From DASYTH01 sp035762905 (GTDB taxonomy: Bacteria; Actinomycetota; Actinomycetes; Mycobacteriales; Pseudonocardiaceae), in assembly GCF_035762905.1 (NCBI RefSeq), contig NZ_DASUCC010000146.1, positions 93,835-157,834 on the forward strand: a stretch of DNA of 64,000 nucleotides, given 5' to 3'. Of the stretch, positions 30,234 through 37,811 are shown piece by piece. A program made the position numbers and the translations under genes. The notes beneath the pieces were generated by a model. It was not told the DNA's origin, searched no databases, and saw nothing but the letters and a program-made list of their open reading frames with translations. Each line of letters starts with the position of its first letter. The stretch's first letter is position 1.

Positions 30234-30971
30234 TCACCTTCCGCTGACGCCGCGCAGCCCTGCCTTTACCAGCAACGTATGCAGTGACACGCACAGCGCC
30301 GCGAGCTCGAGCGTGACCTCCTCGGCGCGCTCCCGCGCGGTCCGGTCGGTATGCCGGTACAGCGGCCGGACGATCTGCTCCAGCAGGCCCACCTCCCGGT
30401 CCGCGGAGGCCCGGAACGCCCGCAGGTGCCGCGGCTCGATGCCGTACTCGCCCAGCGCCAGCACGGTCCGCGCCACGGTCGCCGCCAGCGAGTCGTAGAA
30501 GCCCGCCGGGCCGGGCCGAATCAGGCCGTAGCGCTCCAGCTCGGCCAGCGTTGCGGCGTCCATACCGGCCTCGGCCAGCAGCTCTTCCTGGGTCATCCGG
30601 ACCTCCGGCCGCTCGGCGAATGCCGCCGCGGTGGGCAGACCGGGCTGCGCCGGCACCGGCACCAGCGCGCGCGGCGGCCGGGCCGGGGCGGGCGCGTCCG
30701 GCTGGCCGCGGTCCACCGCGTCCAGCTGCTCCTTGATCACCTTGAGCGGAAGGTAATGGTCCCGTTGCGCGGACAGCACGAACCGCAGCCGCTGCACGTC
30801 GGCCGCGGTGAACTGACGGTAACCGGACGGGGTCCTTGCCGGCGTGACCAGACCCTCGGACTCCAGAAACCTGATCTTCGAGATGGTGACGTCGGGAAAC
30901 TGGGGCCGGAGCCGTTCCAGCACGGCTCCGATGCTCAACCCGTCACGTTCCGGCTTCCCCGCCGCCGTCAC
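30234..30971 (-). CDS. ftsR: MerR-family regulator FtsR (Rv1828-like)
   Basis: 245-residue MerR regulator. The N-terminal DNA-binding domain has LSIGAVLERLRPQFPDVTISKIRFLESEGLVTPARTPSGYR in overlapping blocks, then FVLSAQRDHYLPLKVIKEQLD. A Pro/Ala-rich linker follows, then a second domain with MTQEELLAEAGMD and FYDSLAATVARTVLALGEYGIEPRHLR. This matches the FtsR/Rv1828 family, which activates ftsZ in Corynebacterium. It starts with GTG and lies 10 nt after garA, as in mycobacteria. The symbol is assigned by synteny and sequence memory. Confidence 0.88.
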   Translation of the reverse strand: MTAAGKPERDGLSIGAVLERLRPQFPDVTISKIRFLESEGLVTPARTPSGYRQFTAADVQRLRFVLSAQRDHYLPLKVIKEQLDAVDRGQPDAPAPARPPRALVPVPAQPGLPTAAAFAERPEVRMTQEELLAEAGMDAATLAELERYGLIRPGPAGFYDSLAATVARTVLALGEYGIEPRHLRAFRASADREVGLLEQIVRPLYRHTDRTARERAEEVTLELAALCVSLHTLLVKAGLRGVSGR

Positions 30972-30981
30972 GTCCGCTGCC

Positions 30982-31434
30982 CTAGGAGCCCGAGCTCGGA
31001 CCGGTGAGGAACACCAGGCGGAACTTGCCGATCTGCACCTCGTCGCCGCCGGCCAGCACGGCCTGGTCGACCGGCTCGCGGTTGACGTAGGTGCCGTTCA
31101 GGCTGCCCACGTCGATCACCACGAACTCGCCGCCCTCCCGGCGGAACTCCGCGTGCCGGCGGGACACCGTGACGTCGTCGAGGAAGATGTCGCTGTCCGG
31201 GTGCCGGCCCGCGCTGGTCGTGTCGCGGTCGAGCAGGAATCGCGATCCGGCGTTGGGACCGCGCTTGACCACGAGCAGGGCGGAACCGGCCGGCAGTGCG
31301 TCGACTCCGGCGACCGAGGGCTCGGGAGCGGGAGCCTCGGTTCCCTCCGCTTCTGCCAGAAAGTCGGCCCGGAAGACGGATGTCCGCTCGGGCGACTGCT
31401 CCGGCGGGACCCCGGGCCCGTCGTTCGTGCTCAC
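30982..31434 (-). CDS. garA: FHA-domain regulator GarA/OdhI
   Basis: 150-residue phospho-dependent inhibitor of 2-oxoglutarate dehydrogenase and glutamate enzymes. The C-terminal FHA domain has TSAGRHPDSDIFLDDVTVSR, RRHAEF, SLNGTYVNREPVD and EVQIGKFRLVFLTGP. The N-terminal phosphosite is PERTSVFRADFL. The PknB-type Thr is kept, but the preceding Thr of the mycobacterial ETTS motif (Thr21, the PknG site) is Arg here. The GTG at 31434 has AGGAGG 8 nt upstream and is preferred over an in-frame start 11 codons earlier. Confidence 0.94.
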   Translation of the reverse strand: MSTNDGPGVPPEQSPERTSVFRADFLAEAEGTEAPAPEPSVAGVDALPAGSALLVVKRGPNAGSRFLLDRDTTSAGRHPDSDIFLDDVTVSRRHAEFRREGGEFVVIDVGSLNGTYVNREPVDQAVLAGGDEVQIGKFRLVFLTGPSSGS

Positions 31435-31540
31435 CTGGGTCTCCTCCTGCTGATGCTGTCCCGACAACTGTGCAACGTACCGTGCGCGATCGTCTGCCCG
31501 GATGGTGCCTCCCCCTAGTGAGGATCACGTTCGCCGGTCA

Positions 31541-31924
31541 TTACTCCTTGTTGATTGCCTCGTAGGCCGCCGCGTCGAGCAGAGCGTCCACCGCGGCCGG
31601 ATCCTCGACGGACAGTTCGAAGATCCAGCCCTCGCCGTAGGGGTCGCTGTTGATCAGCTCCGGCTGCTCGTCCAGCGCGTCGTTCACGGCGGTCACCTCG
31701 CCGGACACCGGCGCGTAGATCTCCGAGACGCTCTTGGTCGACTCCACCTCGCCGGCCGGCGAACCCGCGTCGACCTGCTGCCCCACCTCGGGAAGCTGGA
31801 CGTAGACCACGTCACCGAGCTGCTCCTGGGCGTAGTCGGTGATGCCCACCCGCACCGTGTCCCCCTTGCGCGACACCCATTCGTGCTCTTCGGTGTACTT
31901 GAGATCCTCAGGTGTCACCTGCAC
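31541..31924 (-). CDS. gcvH: Glycine cleavage system H protein
   Basis: 127-residue lipoyl carrier of the glycine cleavage system. The lipoylated Lys is in EVESTKSVSEIYAP (about residue 64), with the surrounding GDVVYVQLPEVG and NSDPYGEGWIF. It shuttles aminomethyl and reducing equivalents between the P, T and L proteins. The GTG at 31924 gives the family's usual start (PEDLKYTEEHEWV); the GTG two codons later has better Shine-Dalgarno spacing and is equally possible. It is between pgsA and garA. gcvT is not in the window. Confidence 0.96.
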   Translation of the reverse strand: MQVTPEDLKYTEEHEWVSRKGDTVRVGITDYAQEQLGDVVYVQLPEVGQQVDAGSPAGEVESTKSVSEIYAPVSGEVTAVNDALDEQPELINSDPYGEGWIFELSVEDPAAVDALLDAAAYEAINKE

Positions 31925-31960
31925 ATCCCTTCCCCGCTGGGCGATATCCGTGGCGAGAGC

Positions 31961-32563
31961 TTAGAGGGCCGGTCGGCGCAGCGCCGACCGCGTCTGCACT
32001 ACGTAGAGCAGCCCGGACCAGAGGAACAGCGCCGCCCCCCAGATCGCGAACGCGTAGGCGAACGGCCGGGCGATCGTGGCCGCCGTCGAGCCGCCCTGGG
32101 CGAGCAGCAGCAGCGGGAAGGCGTACATCAGGACGAAGGTCGCGGCCTTGCCGATGTAGGTCACCTCGGGCGGGCCGTAGCCGGACCGGCGCAGCAGCCA
32201 GATGCACACCATCACCATCAGGTCCCGGCCGATCAGCACCGCGGCCACCCACCACGGGACGATGTCCCGGATCACGAACGCCAGGATCGTGGCCAGCGTG
32301 TAGAGCCGGTCGGCGGCCGGGTCGAGCAGCGAGCCCAGCCGGCTGGTCTGGTTGAGCCAACGGGCCAGCTTGCCGTCCAGCCAGTCGGTGATCCCGCTGG
32401 CCACGAGTACGACCAGGGCCCAGCCGTCGGCCTGCGGGCCGAGCAGCAGCCACAGGAACAGCGGGATGCCGGCCAGCCGGAGAACGCTGAGCAGGTTGGG
32501 CACGGTCAGCAGCCGGTCGGGCGCCTCCGCGCCGTCCCCGCGTACCTTCGCCGCCCGCACCAT
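31961..32563 (-). CDS. CDP-alcohol phosphatidyltransferase
   Basis: 200-residue membrane enzyme of phospholipid synthesis (PgsA-like). The CDP-alcohol signature is complete: DGKLARWLNQTSRLGSLLD followed by PAAD, i.e. DGxxAR-8-GxxxDxxxD, at about residues 55-78. Five or six helices surround it. By synteny with mycobacterial pgsA genes near gcvH/garA it may be a phosphatidylglycerophosphate synthase, but the alcohol acceptor cannot be told from sequence. The ATG at 32563 lacks a Shine-Dalgarno; TACGCT 7 nt upstream suggests a leaderless mRNA. Confidence 0.9.
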   Translation of the reverse strand: MVRAAKVRGDGAEAPDRLLTVPNLLSVLRLAGIPLFLWLLLGPQADGWALVVLVASGITDWLDGKLARWLNQTSRLGSLLDPAADRLYTLATILAFVIRDIVPWWVAAVLIGRDLMVMVCIWLLRRSGYGPPEVTYIGKAATFVLMYAFPLLLLAQGGSTAATIARPFAYAFAIWGAALFLWSGLLYVVQTRSALRRPAL

Positions 32564-32586
32564 GCGGGTGAGCGTATTCGCCCGGC

Positions 32587-32799
32587 TCAGCAGGCCCTGC
32601 GGGTGTGGCTCCACCCGCGTCGCTGCAGGTCGGCGGAGGTCAGCGCCTGCGGCCGGCCGCGCTCGTCCATCCCCATCCAGCGGGCCCGGCCGGCGAAGCC
32701 CTCCAGCACGAAGGCGTGGTCCCCGCTCCAGACCACGCTGCACGGGATCGTGGGCAGCGACGGCTCGGTCCGGCCGGTGGAATCGTCCTCGGTGATCAT
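32587..32799 (-). CDS. Small conserved-looking protein, function unknown
   Basis: 70 residues, GC-rich at third codon positions like its neighbours. GGGGAG lies 3 nt before the ATG, and the gene sits 23 nt upstream of pgsA on the same strand. The middle is beta-rich (CSVVWSGDHAFVLEGFAGRA) and the end basic (LQRRGWSHTRRAC). I do not recognise a family. Confidence 0.6.
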   Translation of the reverse strand: MITEDDSTGRTEPSLPTIPCSVVWSGDHAFVLEGFAGRARWMGMDERGRPQALTSADLQRRGWSHTRRAC

Positions 32800-33128
32800 G
32801 TTCTCCCCTACCCTCCATCAGGGGTGTCGGGTGTCGGTCGCTTTCTGTTATCCGGTGCGGGACGTCCGATGGGCGGGTCGAACTCCCGATCGGCGTCATC
32901 GGCAGGCAGACCGGCGACCTGACCGGTGCGGTGCGCCCAACCGGCAACTCGGGTGCCCCGAGATGGGGACTCGCAGGGCGACTGCGGCATCTACCGGTTT
33001 TCGAACGCCGGCCGGTACGGTCCTAACGAGAACTTCCGCGAGGCGCGAATGCCTGTGCGGCAACGGAAAAACCCGAATGGGGCCGCCGAGGCCCTGCTTT
33101 GTCGTGCCCGCCGACGATGGGAGGTGCC
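32800..33128. other. 329-nt divergent intergenic region without a convincing gene
   Basis: Lies between the 70-residue gene (minus) and the kinase that opens the biosynthetic operon (plus). Base composition is less GC-biased than the genes. TTTTCGAA and TACGGT (around 32997-33020) are promoter-like but do not make a convincing pair. I see no strong hairpin or operator. The operon's promoter must lie here. Confidence 0.5.
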
Positions 33129-33764
33129 ATGCCCGGGCCCGCGTTCCTGGTCCTGCTCGGACCCGACTATGCCGGCAAGTCCACGGTGATGCGCGAGTTG
33201 GCCGCCGGGGAGCCGACCTGGCGGCTGCTGTCGGTGGACGACGAGTTCCTCGCCCCGGAGCACGGCGTGCTGTCCCGGCTCAAGTCCGACCTGATGGCCG
33301 ACACGCTGCCCGCGATGGGCAAGCACCACTCGCCCGACTTCGTGGCCAGCCTGCTGCAGACCGCCGTGGTGCACCTGCGGGACCAGGTCATGGACTGCGG
33401 GTCGCACCAGCCGGTCGTCGTCGACTCCTACTACTACAAGATCCTCGCCAAGTGCCGGCTGGTCGGCGCCACCGCGCACCCGGTGTTCGACTGGTGGCGC
33501 GGGTTCCCGCAGCCGCGCCGGGTGCTGTTCCTCGACGTCGGCCCGGCGGCGGCGTGGCGGCGGTGCGGCCGGGGCGCCCGGGCGAATCCCCTCGAGCACC
33601 ACGGCGACCGGCTCGACCGGGAGTCGTTCACCGAGTTCCAGGACGACCTGCGCGCGACCATGCTGGCCGAGGTCGCGCACCTGCCGGTGGACGTGCTGCC
33701 GCCGGCCGATCCGCCGGCCACCGTCCGCCGGGTGCGGGAGGCGGTGGCCCGTGAGTTCGCCTGA
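33129..33764 (+). CDS. P-loop kinase, thymidylate-kinase-like
   Basis: 211-residue P-loop NTPase. Walker A is GPDYAGKST (about 9-17), VVVDSYYYK resembles the DR-Y substrate motif region of dTMP kinases, and the C-terminal lid has RGARANPLEHHGDRLD. It probably phosphorylates a small molecule; the position at the head of a specialised-metabolism-like operon argues against housekeeping dTMP kinase. The ATG at 33129 has GGGAGG about 5 nt upstream. It overlaps the GH3 gene by 14 nt. Confidence 0.82.
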   Translation: MPGPAFLVLLGPDYAGKSTVMRELAAGEPTWRLLSVDDEFLAPEHGVLSRLKSDLMADTLPAMGKHHSPDFVASLLQTAVVHLRDQVMDCGSHQPVVVDSYYYKILAKCRLVGATAHPVFDWWRGFPQPRRVLFLDVGPAAAWRRCGRGARANPLEHHGDRLDRESFTEFQDDLRATMLAEVAHLPVDVLPPADPPATVRRVREAVAREFA

Positions 33765-35433
33765 CCTCGGCGCCGAACACGTCCGCCGGTACCGCGACCG
33801 GGTCTTCGGCGAGCGCGCCCGGCTCCAGCACGCGCTCGGCGAAACCGCCGAATGGCAACGGAAAACACTGACCGACCTGCTGGAGTTCAACGCCGGCACC
33901 GAGTTCGGCCGCAAGTTCGGCTTCGCGGCGATCCGCACGCTCGACGACTACCGCCGCGCGGTACCGGTGCACGACTACGCCGGCCTGGAACCATGGATCG
34001 AGCGGATGGCCGCGGGCGAACGCAATGTGCTCACCGCGGACGATCCGGTCGTCTACTTCACCACCAGCGGCAGCACCGGCGCGCACAAGAAGGTCCCGGT
34101 GACCCCGCGGTTCATGCACACCACCTTCTTCCCCTTCTTCTACGCCGCTTGGGCGCCGATGGTCGAGCACCACCCGGACGTGCTGGCCCACCCGGACGCC
34201 GTGCTCAACCTCAAGCACGACCCGCTGCCGGTCCCGGCCCGGACCGCGGACGGCCGTCCACACCTCGGCGCCAGCCAGGTCGACTTCGGCGCCGCGTTCG
34301 GCGAGCCGCTGTCGGCCGAGCCCGGCAGCGCCGCCGGTTGGGCGACGCTGCCGGTGGACGTGGCCGCCGACGACCACCTGGAGAAGGCCTACCTGCGGCT
34401 GCGCCTGGCGGTCGAGGCGGACATCCGGTGCGTCATCGGGATCAACCCGGCCGCCGTCGCCGCGCTGCCCCACCAGCTCACCCTGTGGTGGCCGCGGATC
34501 CTGCGCGAGGTGCACGACGGCACGGTGGGCGGGCAGCCGGTGCTCCCGCCGAACCCGGAGCGCGCCGCCGAGCTGGCAGCGTTGGCCCGCACGTTCGACC
34601 CGATCCGGCCGGCGCACGTGTGGCCGCGCCTGCGGGTGCTGTTCTGCTGGACCGGGGGTGTTGCCGCGCTGTACCTGCCGCGGCTGCGGGAGGAGTTCGG
34701 CGTCGGGGTCGAGGTGCTCCCCGCACCGGTCGCGGCGTCCGAGGGGCCGGTCGGGGTGACCCTCGACCGGCACCCGGCCGCCGCCAGCCTGGTGGCCACC
34801 GCCGCGCTCTACGAGTTCGCCCCCGCCGACGAGCCCATCGAACCGGACGTGCCGACGCTGCGCCCGGATGAGCTGGAACCCGACGGCGAGTACCAGGTGA
34901 TCTTCAGCCACGTCGGCGGGCTCTACCGCTACACGACCGGCGACGTGGTGCACGTGATCGACACGCTTGGCGGCGCGCCGCGCATCGCCTATGCCGGGCG
35001 GGCCACGGCCAGCGACGCGGCCGGGGAACGGCTGCGCGAGTCGCACGTGGTGCGTGCGCTGGGCACCGCCCTGGACCAGACCGGCCTGGCGGTGCGCAAC
35101 GTGTCCTGCCGGGTGGCCGGAACCACCCCCGGCTACGAGTTCGCCGTCGCGCCGACCGCCCGGTGGAGCCCAGCCGAGGTGGACCGGGTCACGCAACGGC
35201 TCGACACCGCCTTACGCACCGACGCACCCGGATATCACCGGGCCCGAGCCCGTGGCGCGCTCGCCACCCCGCGGCTGCGGCTGGTACCGGCCACGGCCTT
35301 CCAGCGCGACTGGCACGCCCGCGTGGCCGCCGGCACCCGCCCCGCCCAGGTGAAGGACCGCCTGTTCCGTCAGAACGACACGGACTGGAACCGCCTCGTC
35401 GATCCGTCCACACCCAAAGAGGGAACGCCATGA
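33751..35433 (+). CDS. GH3-family acyl-acid amido synthetase
   Basis: 560-residue adenylate-forming enzyme of the GH3 (auxin-responsive) family. It has the ATP-binding motif VVYFTTSGSTGAHKKVPVT (about 102-120), a central LFCWTGGVAALYLPRL, the second ATP segment VIFSHVGGLYRYTTGDVV (about 386-403) and the hinge region RIAYAGRA. GH3 enzymes join carboxylic acids to amino acids through an acyl-adenylate. Here it is the only bond-forming ligase in the operon, so it may make the amide core of an unknown product. The GTG at 33751 lies inside the kinase gene. The stop overlaps the next ATG (ATGA). Confidence 0.9.
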   Translation: MSSPDLGAEHVRRYRDRVFGERARLQHALGETAEWQRKTLTDLLEFNAGTEFGRKFGFAAIRTLDDYRRAVPVHDYAGLEPWIERMAAGERNVLTADDPVVYFTTSGSTGAHKKVPVTPRFMHTTFFPFFYAAWAPMVEHHPDVLAHPDAVLNLKHDPLPVPARTADGRPHLGASQVDFGAAFGEPLSAEPGSAAGWATLPVDVAADDHLEKAYLRLRLAVEADIRCVIGINPAAVAALPHQLTLWWPRILREVHDGTVGGQPVLPPNPERAAELAALARTFDPIRPAHVWPRLRVLFCWTGGVAALYLPRLREEFGVGVEVLPAPVAASEGPVGVTLDRHPAAASLVATAALYEFAPADEPIEPDVPTLRPDELEPDGEYQVIFSHVGGLYRYTTGDVVHVIDTLGGAPRIAYAGRATASDAAGERLRESHVVRALGTALDQTGLAVRNVSCRVAGTTPGYEFAVAPTARWSPAEVDRVTQRLDTALRTDAPGYHRARARGALATPRLRLVPATAFQRDWHARVAAGTRPAQVKDRLFRQNDTDWNRLVDPSTPKEGTP

Positions 35434-35542
35434 CCCCCCAACCGCACCCAAGGGGACCGGAACGCCACCCAGCCACCGACACGCACCCAACTCGCCGGTA
35501 CCCACCCCACGCAACCACAGCAGTTAATTCCGGAGAGGCGGA
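35430..35542 (+). repeat. Leader cassette copy 1 (fused to methyltransferase)
   Basis: Starts at ATGA, the stop of the GH3 gene, and ends with the 29-nt core at 35514-35542. Compared with copies 2 and 3 it lacks 57 nt (19 codons) near the 5' side but aligns without gaps after that. Here the frame continues into the methyltransferase. Confidence 0.8.
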
Positions 35543-36383
35543 ACCGCCGCTCGACTCGGTTGAGCGCACCGCGTTGCTCACCGCGGCGCTGCGGGCCGCC
35601 GAGTCCCGCCGGCCCGACCGGCTCTACAGCGATCCCTGGGCCGAGGCGTTCGCCGGGGACATCGGGCCCGACCTGCTGGCCCAGATCCGGACGGTCACCT
35701 TCCCCAGCGATGCCCCGCGGACGCTGCCGAGCACGCCCGACTACAACGCGATCCGCACCCGGTTCTTCGACGATCTCCTGATGCACACCCCGCACCGGCA
35801 GGTCGTGCTCGCCCCGAGCGGGATGGACTCCCGGCCGTTCCGGCTGTCCTGGCCGGACGGCGTGCGGGTGTTCGAAGTGGACCGGCCACCTGTGATCGCG
35901 CTCAAGGAATCCGTACTTGGCACCGAGACGTCCACTGTGGACCGGACCGTGGTCGCGGTCGACCTGCGCATCGACGACTGGGCCGGCGACCTGATCGCCG
36001 CCGGGTACGACCCCGGCACACCGTCGACCTGGCTGCTGGAGGGGTTGCTCTACTACATCCCCGAGCCGGACGTGCACCGGATCCTGGCCGGGGTGCGGGC
36101 GATCACCGCACCCGGCAGCACCATCGCCGCCGACGTGGTCAACGCCGCCGCGTTGTCCCTGCCGAACATGCGCGGGCTGCTCGACGTGTTCGCCGGCTGG
36201 GGCTGTCCCTGGTTGTTCGGCACCGACCACCCCGAGGCGCTGTTCGCCCGGTACGGCATCGACGCGGTCGCCGTGCAGCCCGGTGAGCCCGACGCCGACT
36301 ACGGCCGCTGGCCCGACCCGGTGCCGCCGCGCTCGGTCACCGACGTGCGCCGGGTGTTCTTCGTCCACGGCACGCGGGAATAG
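35430..36383 (+). CDS. Class I SAM methyltransferase, LCMT/PPM family, with cassette-derived N-terminus
   Basis: 317 residues. The catalytic part (about 45-317) is a leucine-carboxyl-methyltransferase-like domain (PF04072 type): SRRPDRLYSDPWAEAF, NAIRTRFFDD, SAM loop VVLAPSGMDSRPFRLSWPDG then VFEVD, and LLEGLLYYIPEPDV. It probably O-methylates a carboxyl or hydroxyl of the pathway product. The first about 38 residues are the cassette peptide (PATDTHPTRRYPPH, then TTAVNSGEAE). No ATG, GTG or usable start lies between this and the family core, so the ATG at 35430 (GAGGG upstream, overlapping the GH3 stop) is needed. The inner GGAGAGG at 35532 has no start after it. Confidence 0.85.
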   Translation: MTPQPHPRGPERHPATDTHPTRRYPPHATTAVNSGEAEPPLDSVERTALLTAALRAAESRRPDRLYSDPWAEAFAGDIGPDLLAQIRTVTFPSDAPRTLPSTPDYNAIRTRFFDDLLMHTPHRQVVLAPSGMDSRPFRLSWPDGVRVFEVDRPPVIALKESVLGTETSTVDRTVVAVDLRIDDWAGDLIAAGYDPGTPSTWLLEGLLYYIPEPDVHRILAGVRAITAPGSTIAADVVNAAALSLPNMRGLLDVFAGWGCPWLFGTDHPEALFARYGIDAVAVQPGEPDADYGRWPDPVPPRSVTDVRRVFFVHGTRE

Positions 36384-36392
36384 GACCAGGCC

Positions 36393-37811
36393 ATGGTGGA
36401 GGTGGTGATCGCGGGCGGTGGCGTGGCCGGGCTGGCCACGGCGCTGGCCCTTGCCGGCGACGGCCACCGGGTGGTGGTGCTGGAACGCGGCGACCCGCCG
36501 CCGGCGGGCCCGCCGGGTCCGGCCGGTGAGCGTTGGGACCGGCCGGCGGTGCCGCAGGCCCGGCACGCGCACACGCTGACCTCGCTGGGCGTCGGCGTGC
36601 TGCGCGAGCACGCCCCCGGACTGCTGGCGGAACTGCACCGGGCGGGCGCGCACCCGTTGGACCTGACCCGGGCGATGCCACCCGACCCGCGCGGCCGGGC
36701 GCCCGGCGACGCCGACCTGGTGGCGCTGGCCTGCCGGCGCAGCACCTTCGACGTGGTGCTGCACCGGCACGTACGGGCCCACCCCGGGGTCGAGATCCGG
36801 CAGCACACCCGGGTTCTCGGCCTGGCGACCGACGACGGCGGGGTCACCGGGGTGTGCACCGACTCCGGCGGGGTGGTGCCGGCCGACCTGGTGATCGACG
36901 CGACCGGGCGGCGCGCCCTCGGCCGGCGCTGGCTGCGCGACCTCGGAATCGACCTGCCCGCCGACCGGTCCGGCCCGACCTCGACCCGCGCCCATACCCG
37001 GTTCTACCGGCGCACCGGCGGCGCGGCGCCGCTCAACCGGGGCAACGCCGCCGGGGTGCTGGCCGATCACTACGCGGGCGTGCTGCATCCCGGCGACGGG
37101 GACACGTTCTCCGTGTCGCTCGGTGTGCTGCCCGGCGACCGGGCGCTGCGGCTGGCCGAGCCCGGGGCGTTCGACGCGACCGCCCGGATCACGCCGTTCG
37201 TGGCGGACTGGATGCACCGGGCCGAGCCGGTCTCCGGCGTCCGGGTGATCAGCACCCCGCCGAACACACTGTCCGCGCTGGCCACCACGCCCCCGCCGGT
37301 TCCCGGTCTGCTCCCGGTGGGCGACGCGGCCTGCGTCACCGACCCGTTGTTCGGCCGGGGCCTGTCGCTGGCCCTCGCACACGCGTTCCGGCTGGCCGAG
37401 CTGCTCCGCGCGCATCCCGGGTGCGGGGCCGGACTGGGCCGGGCGGCGGCCCGGGCCGCGGCCGCGCTGTTCGACCCCTGGTACCGGCAGGCGCAGGCGG
37501 AGTCGCTGGACCGGATCGGTCGCTGGCGCGCGGCAGTGGCCGGCGAACCGGTGCGCACCGGCCGGATCAGCCCGCTGCGGGCGGCCAGTGCGGTCGCCGG
37601 CCGGGACCCGGTCGTCTGGCGCGCGGTCACCCGGGTGCTGATGGGACTGCGTACCCCGGAGGAGACCTTCGCCGATCGGGATCTCGCCGACCGGGTCGCG
37701 GCCGCGGGACCACCCCCGCCGGTTCCGGGTCTGCCGAGCCGGGCCGGGCTGCTGGCCGCCACCGCGCGGGAGGGAGGTGCCCGTGTCCTCGCCGCAGGCG
37801 ACCGGTGCTGA
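36393..37811 (+). CDS. FAD-dependent monooxygenase
   Basis: 472-residue flavoprotein of the group A hydroxylase/geranylgeranyl-reductase fold. The N-terminal dinucleotide motif is VVIAGGGVAGLATALAL (about 4-20) with VVVLERG. The second FAD motif is GLLPVGDAACVTDPLFGRGL (about 305-324). It likely hydroxylates or epoxidises the pathway intermediate. It follows the methyltransferase by 9 nt, with AGGACCAGG before the ATG. Its 3' end overlaps the next gene by 29 nt, inside the first units of a 21-nt tandem repeat. Confidence 0.9.
   Translation: MVEVVIAGGGVAGLATALALAGDGHRVVVLERGDPPPAGPPGPAGERWDRPAVPQARHAHTLTSLGVGVLREHAPGLLAELHRAGAHPLDLTRAMPPDPRGRAPGDADLVALACRRSTFDVVLHRHVRAHPGVEIRQHTRVLGLATDDGGVTGVCTDSGGVVPADLVIDATGRRALGRRWLRDLGIDLPADRSGPTSTRAHTRFYRRTGGAAPLNRGNAAGVLADHYAGVLHPGDGDTFSVSLGVLPGDRALRLAEPGAFDATARITPFVADWMHRAEPVSGVRVISTPPNTLSALATTPPPVPGLLPVGDAACVTDPLFGRGLSLALAHAFRLAELLRAHPGCGAGLGRAAARAAAALFDPWYRQAQAESLDRIGRWRAAVAGEPVRTGRISPLRAASAVAGRDPVVWRAVTRVLMGLRTPEETFADRDLADRVAAAGPPPPVPGLPSRAGLLAATAREGGARVLAAGDRC

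Noticed and set aside
32808..32990. 60-codon minus-strand frame before the small gene at 32587
   Set aside because: No ribosome site, mixed codon use and no recognisable sequence. Its stop next to the small gene's Shine-Dalgarno is suggestive but not enough.
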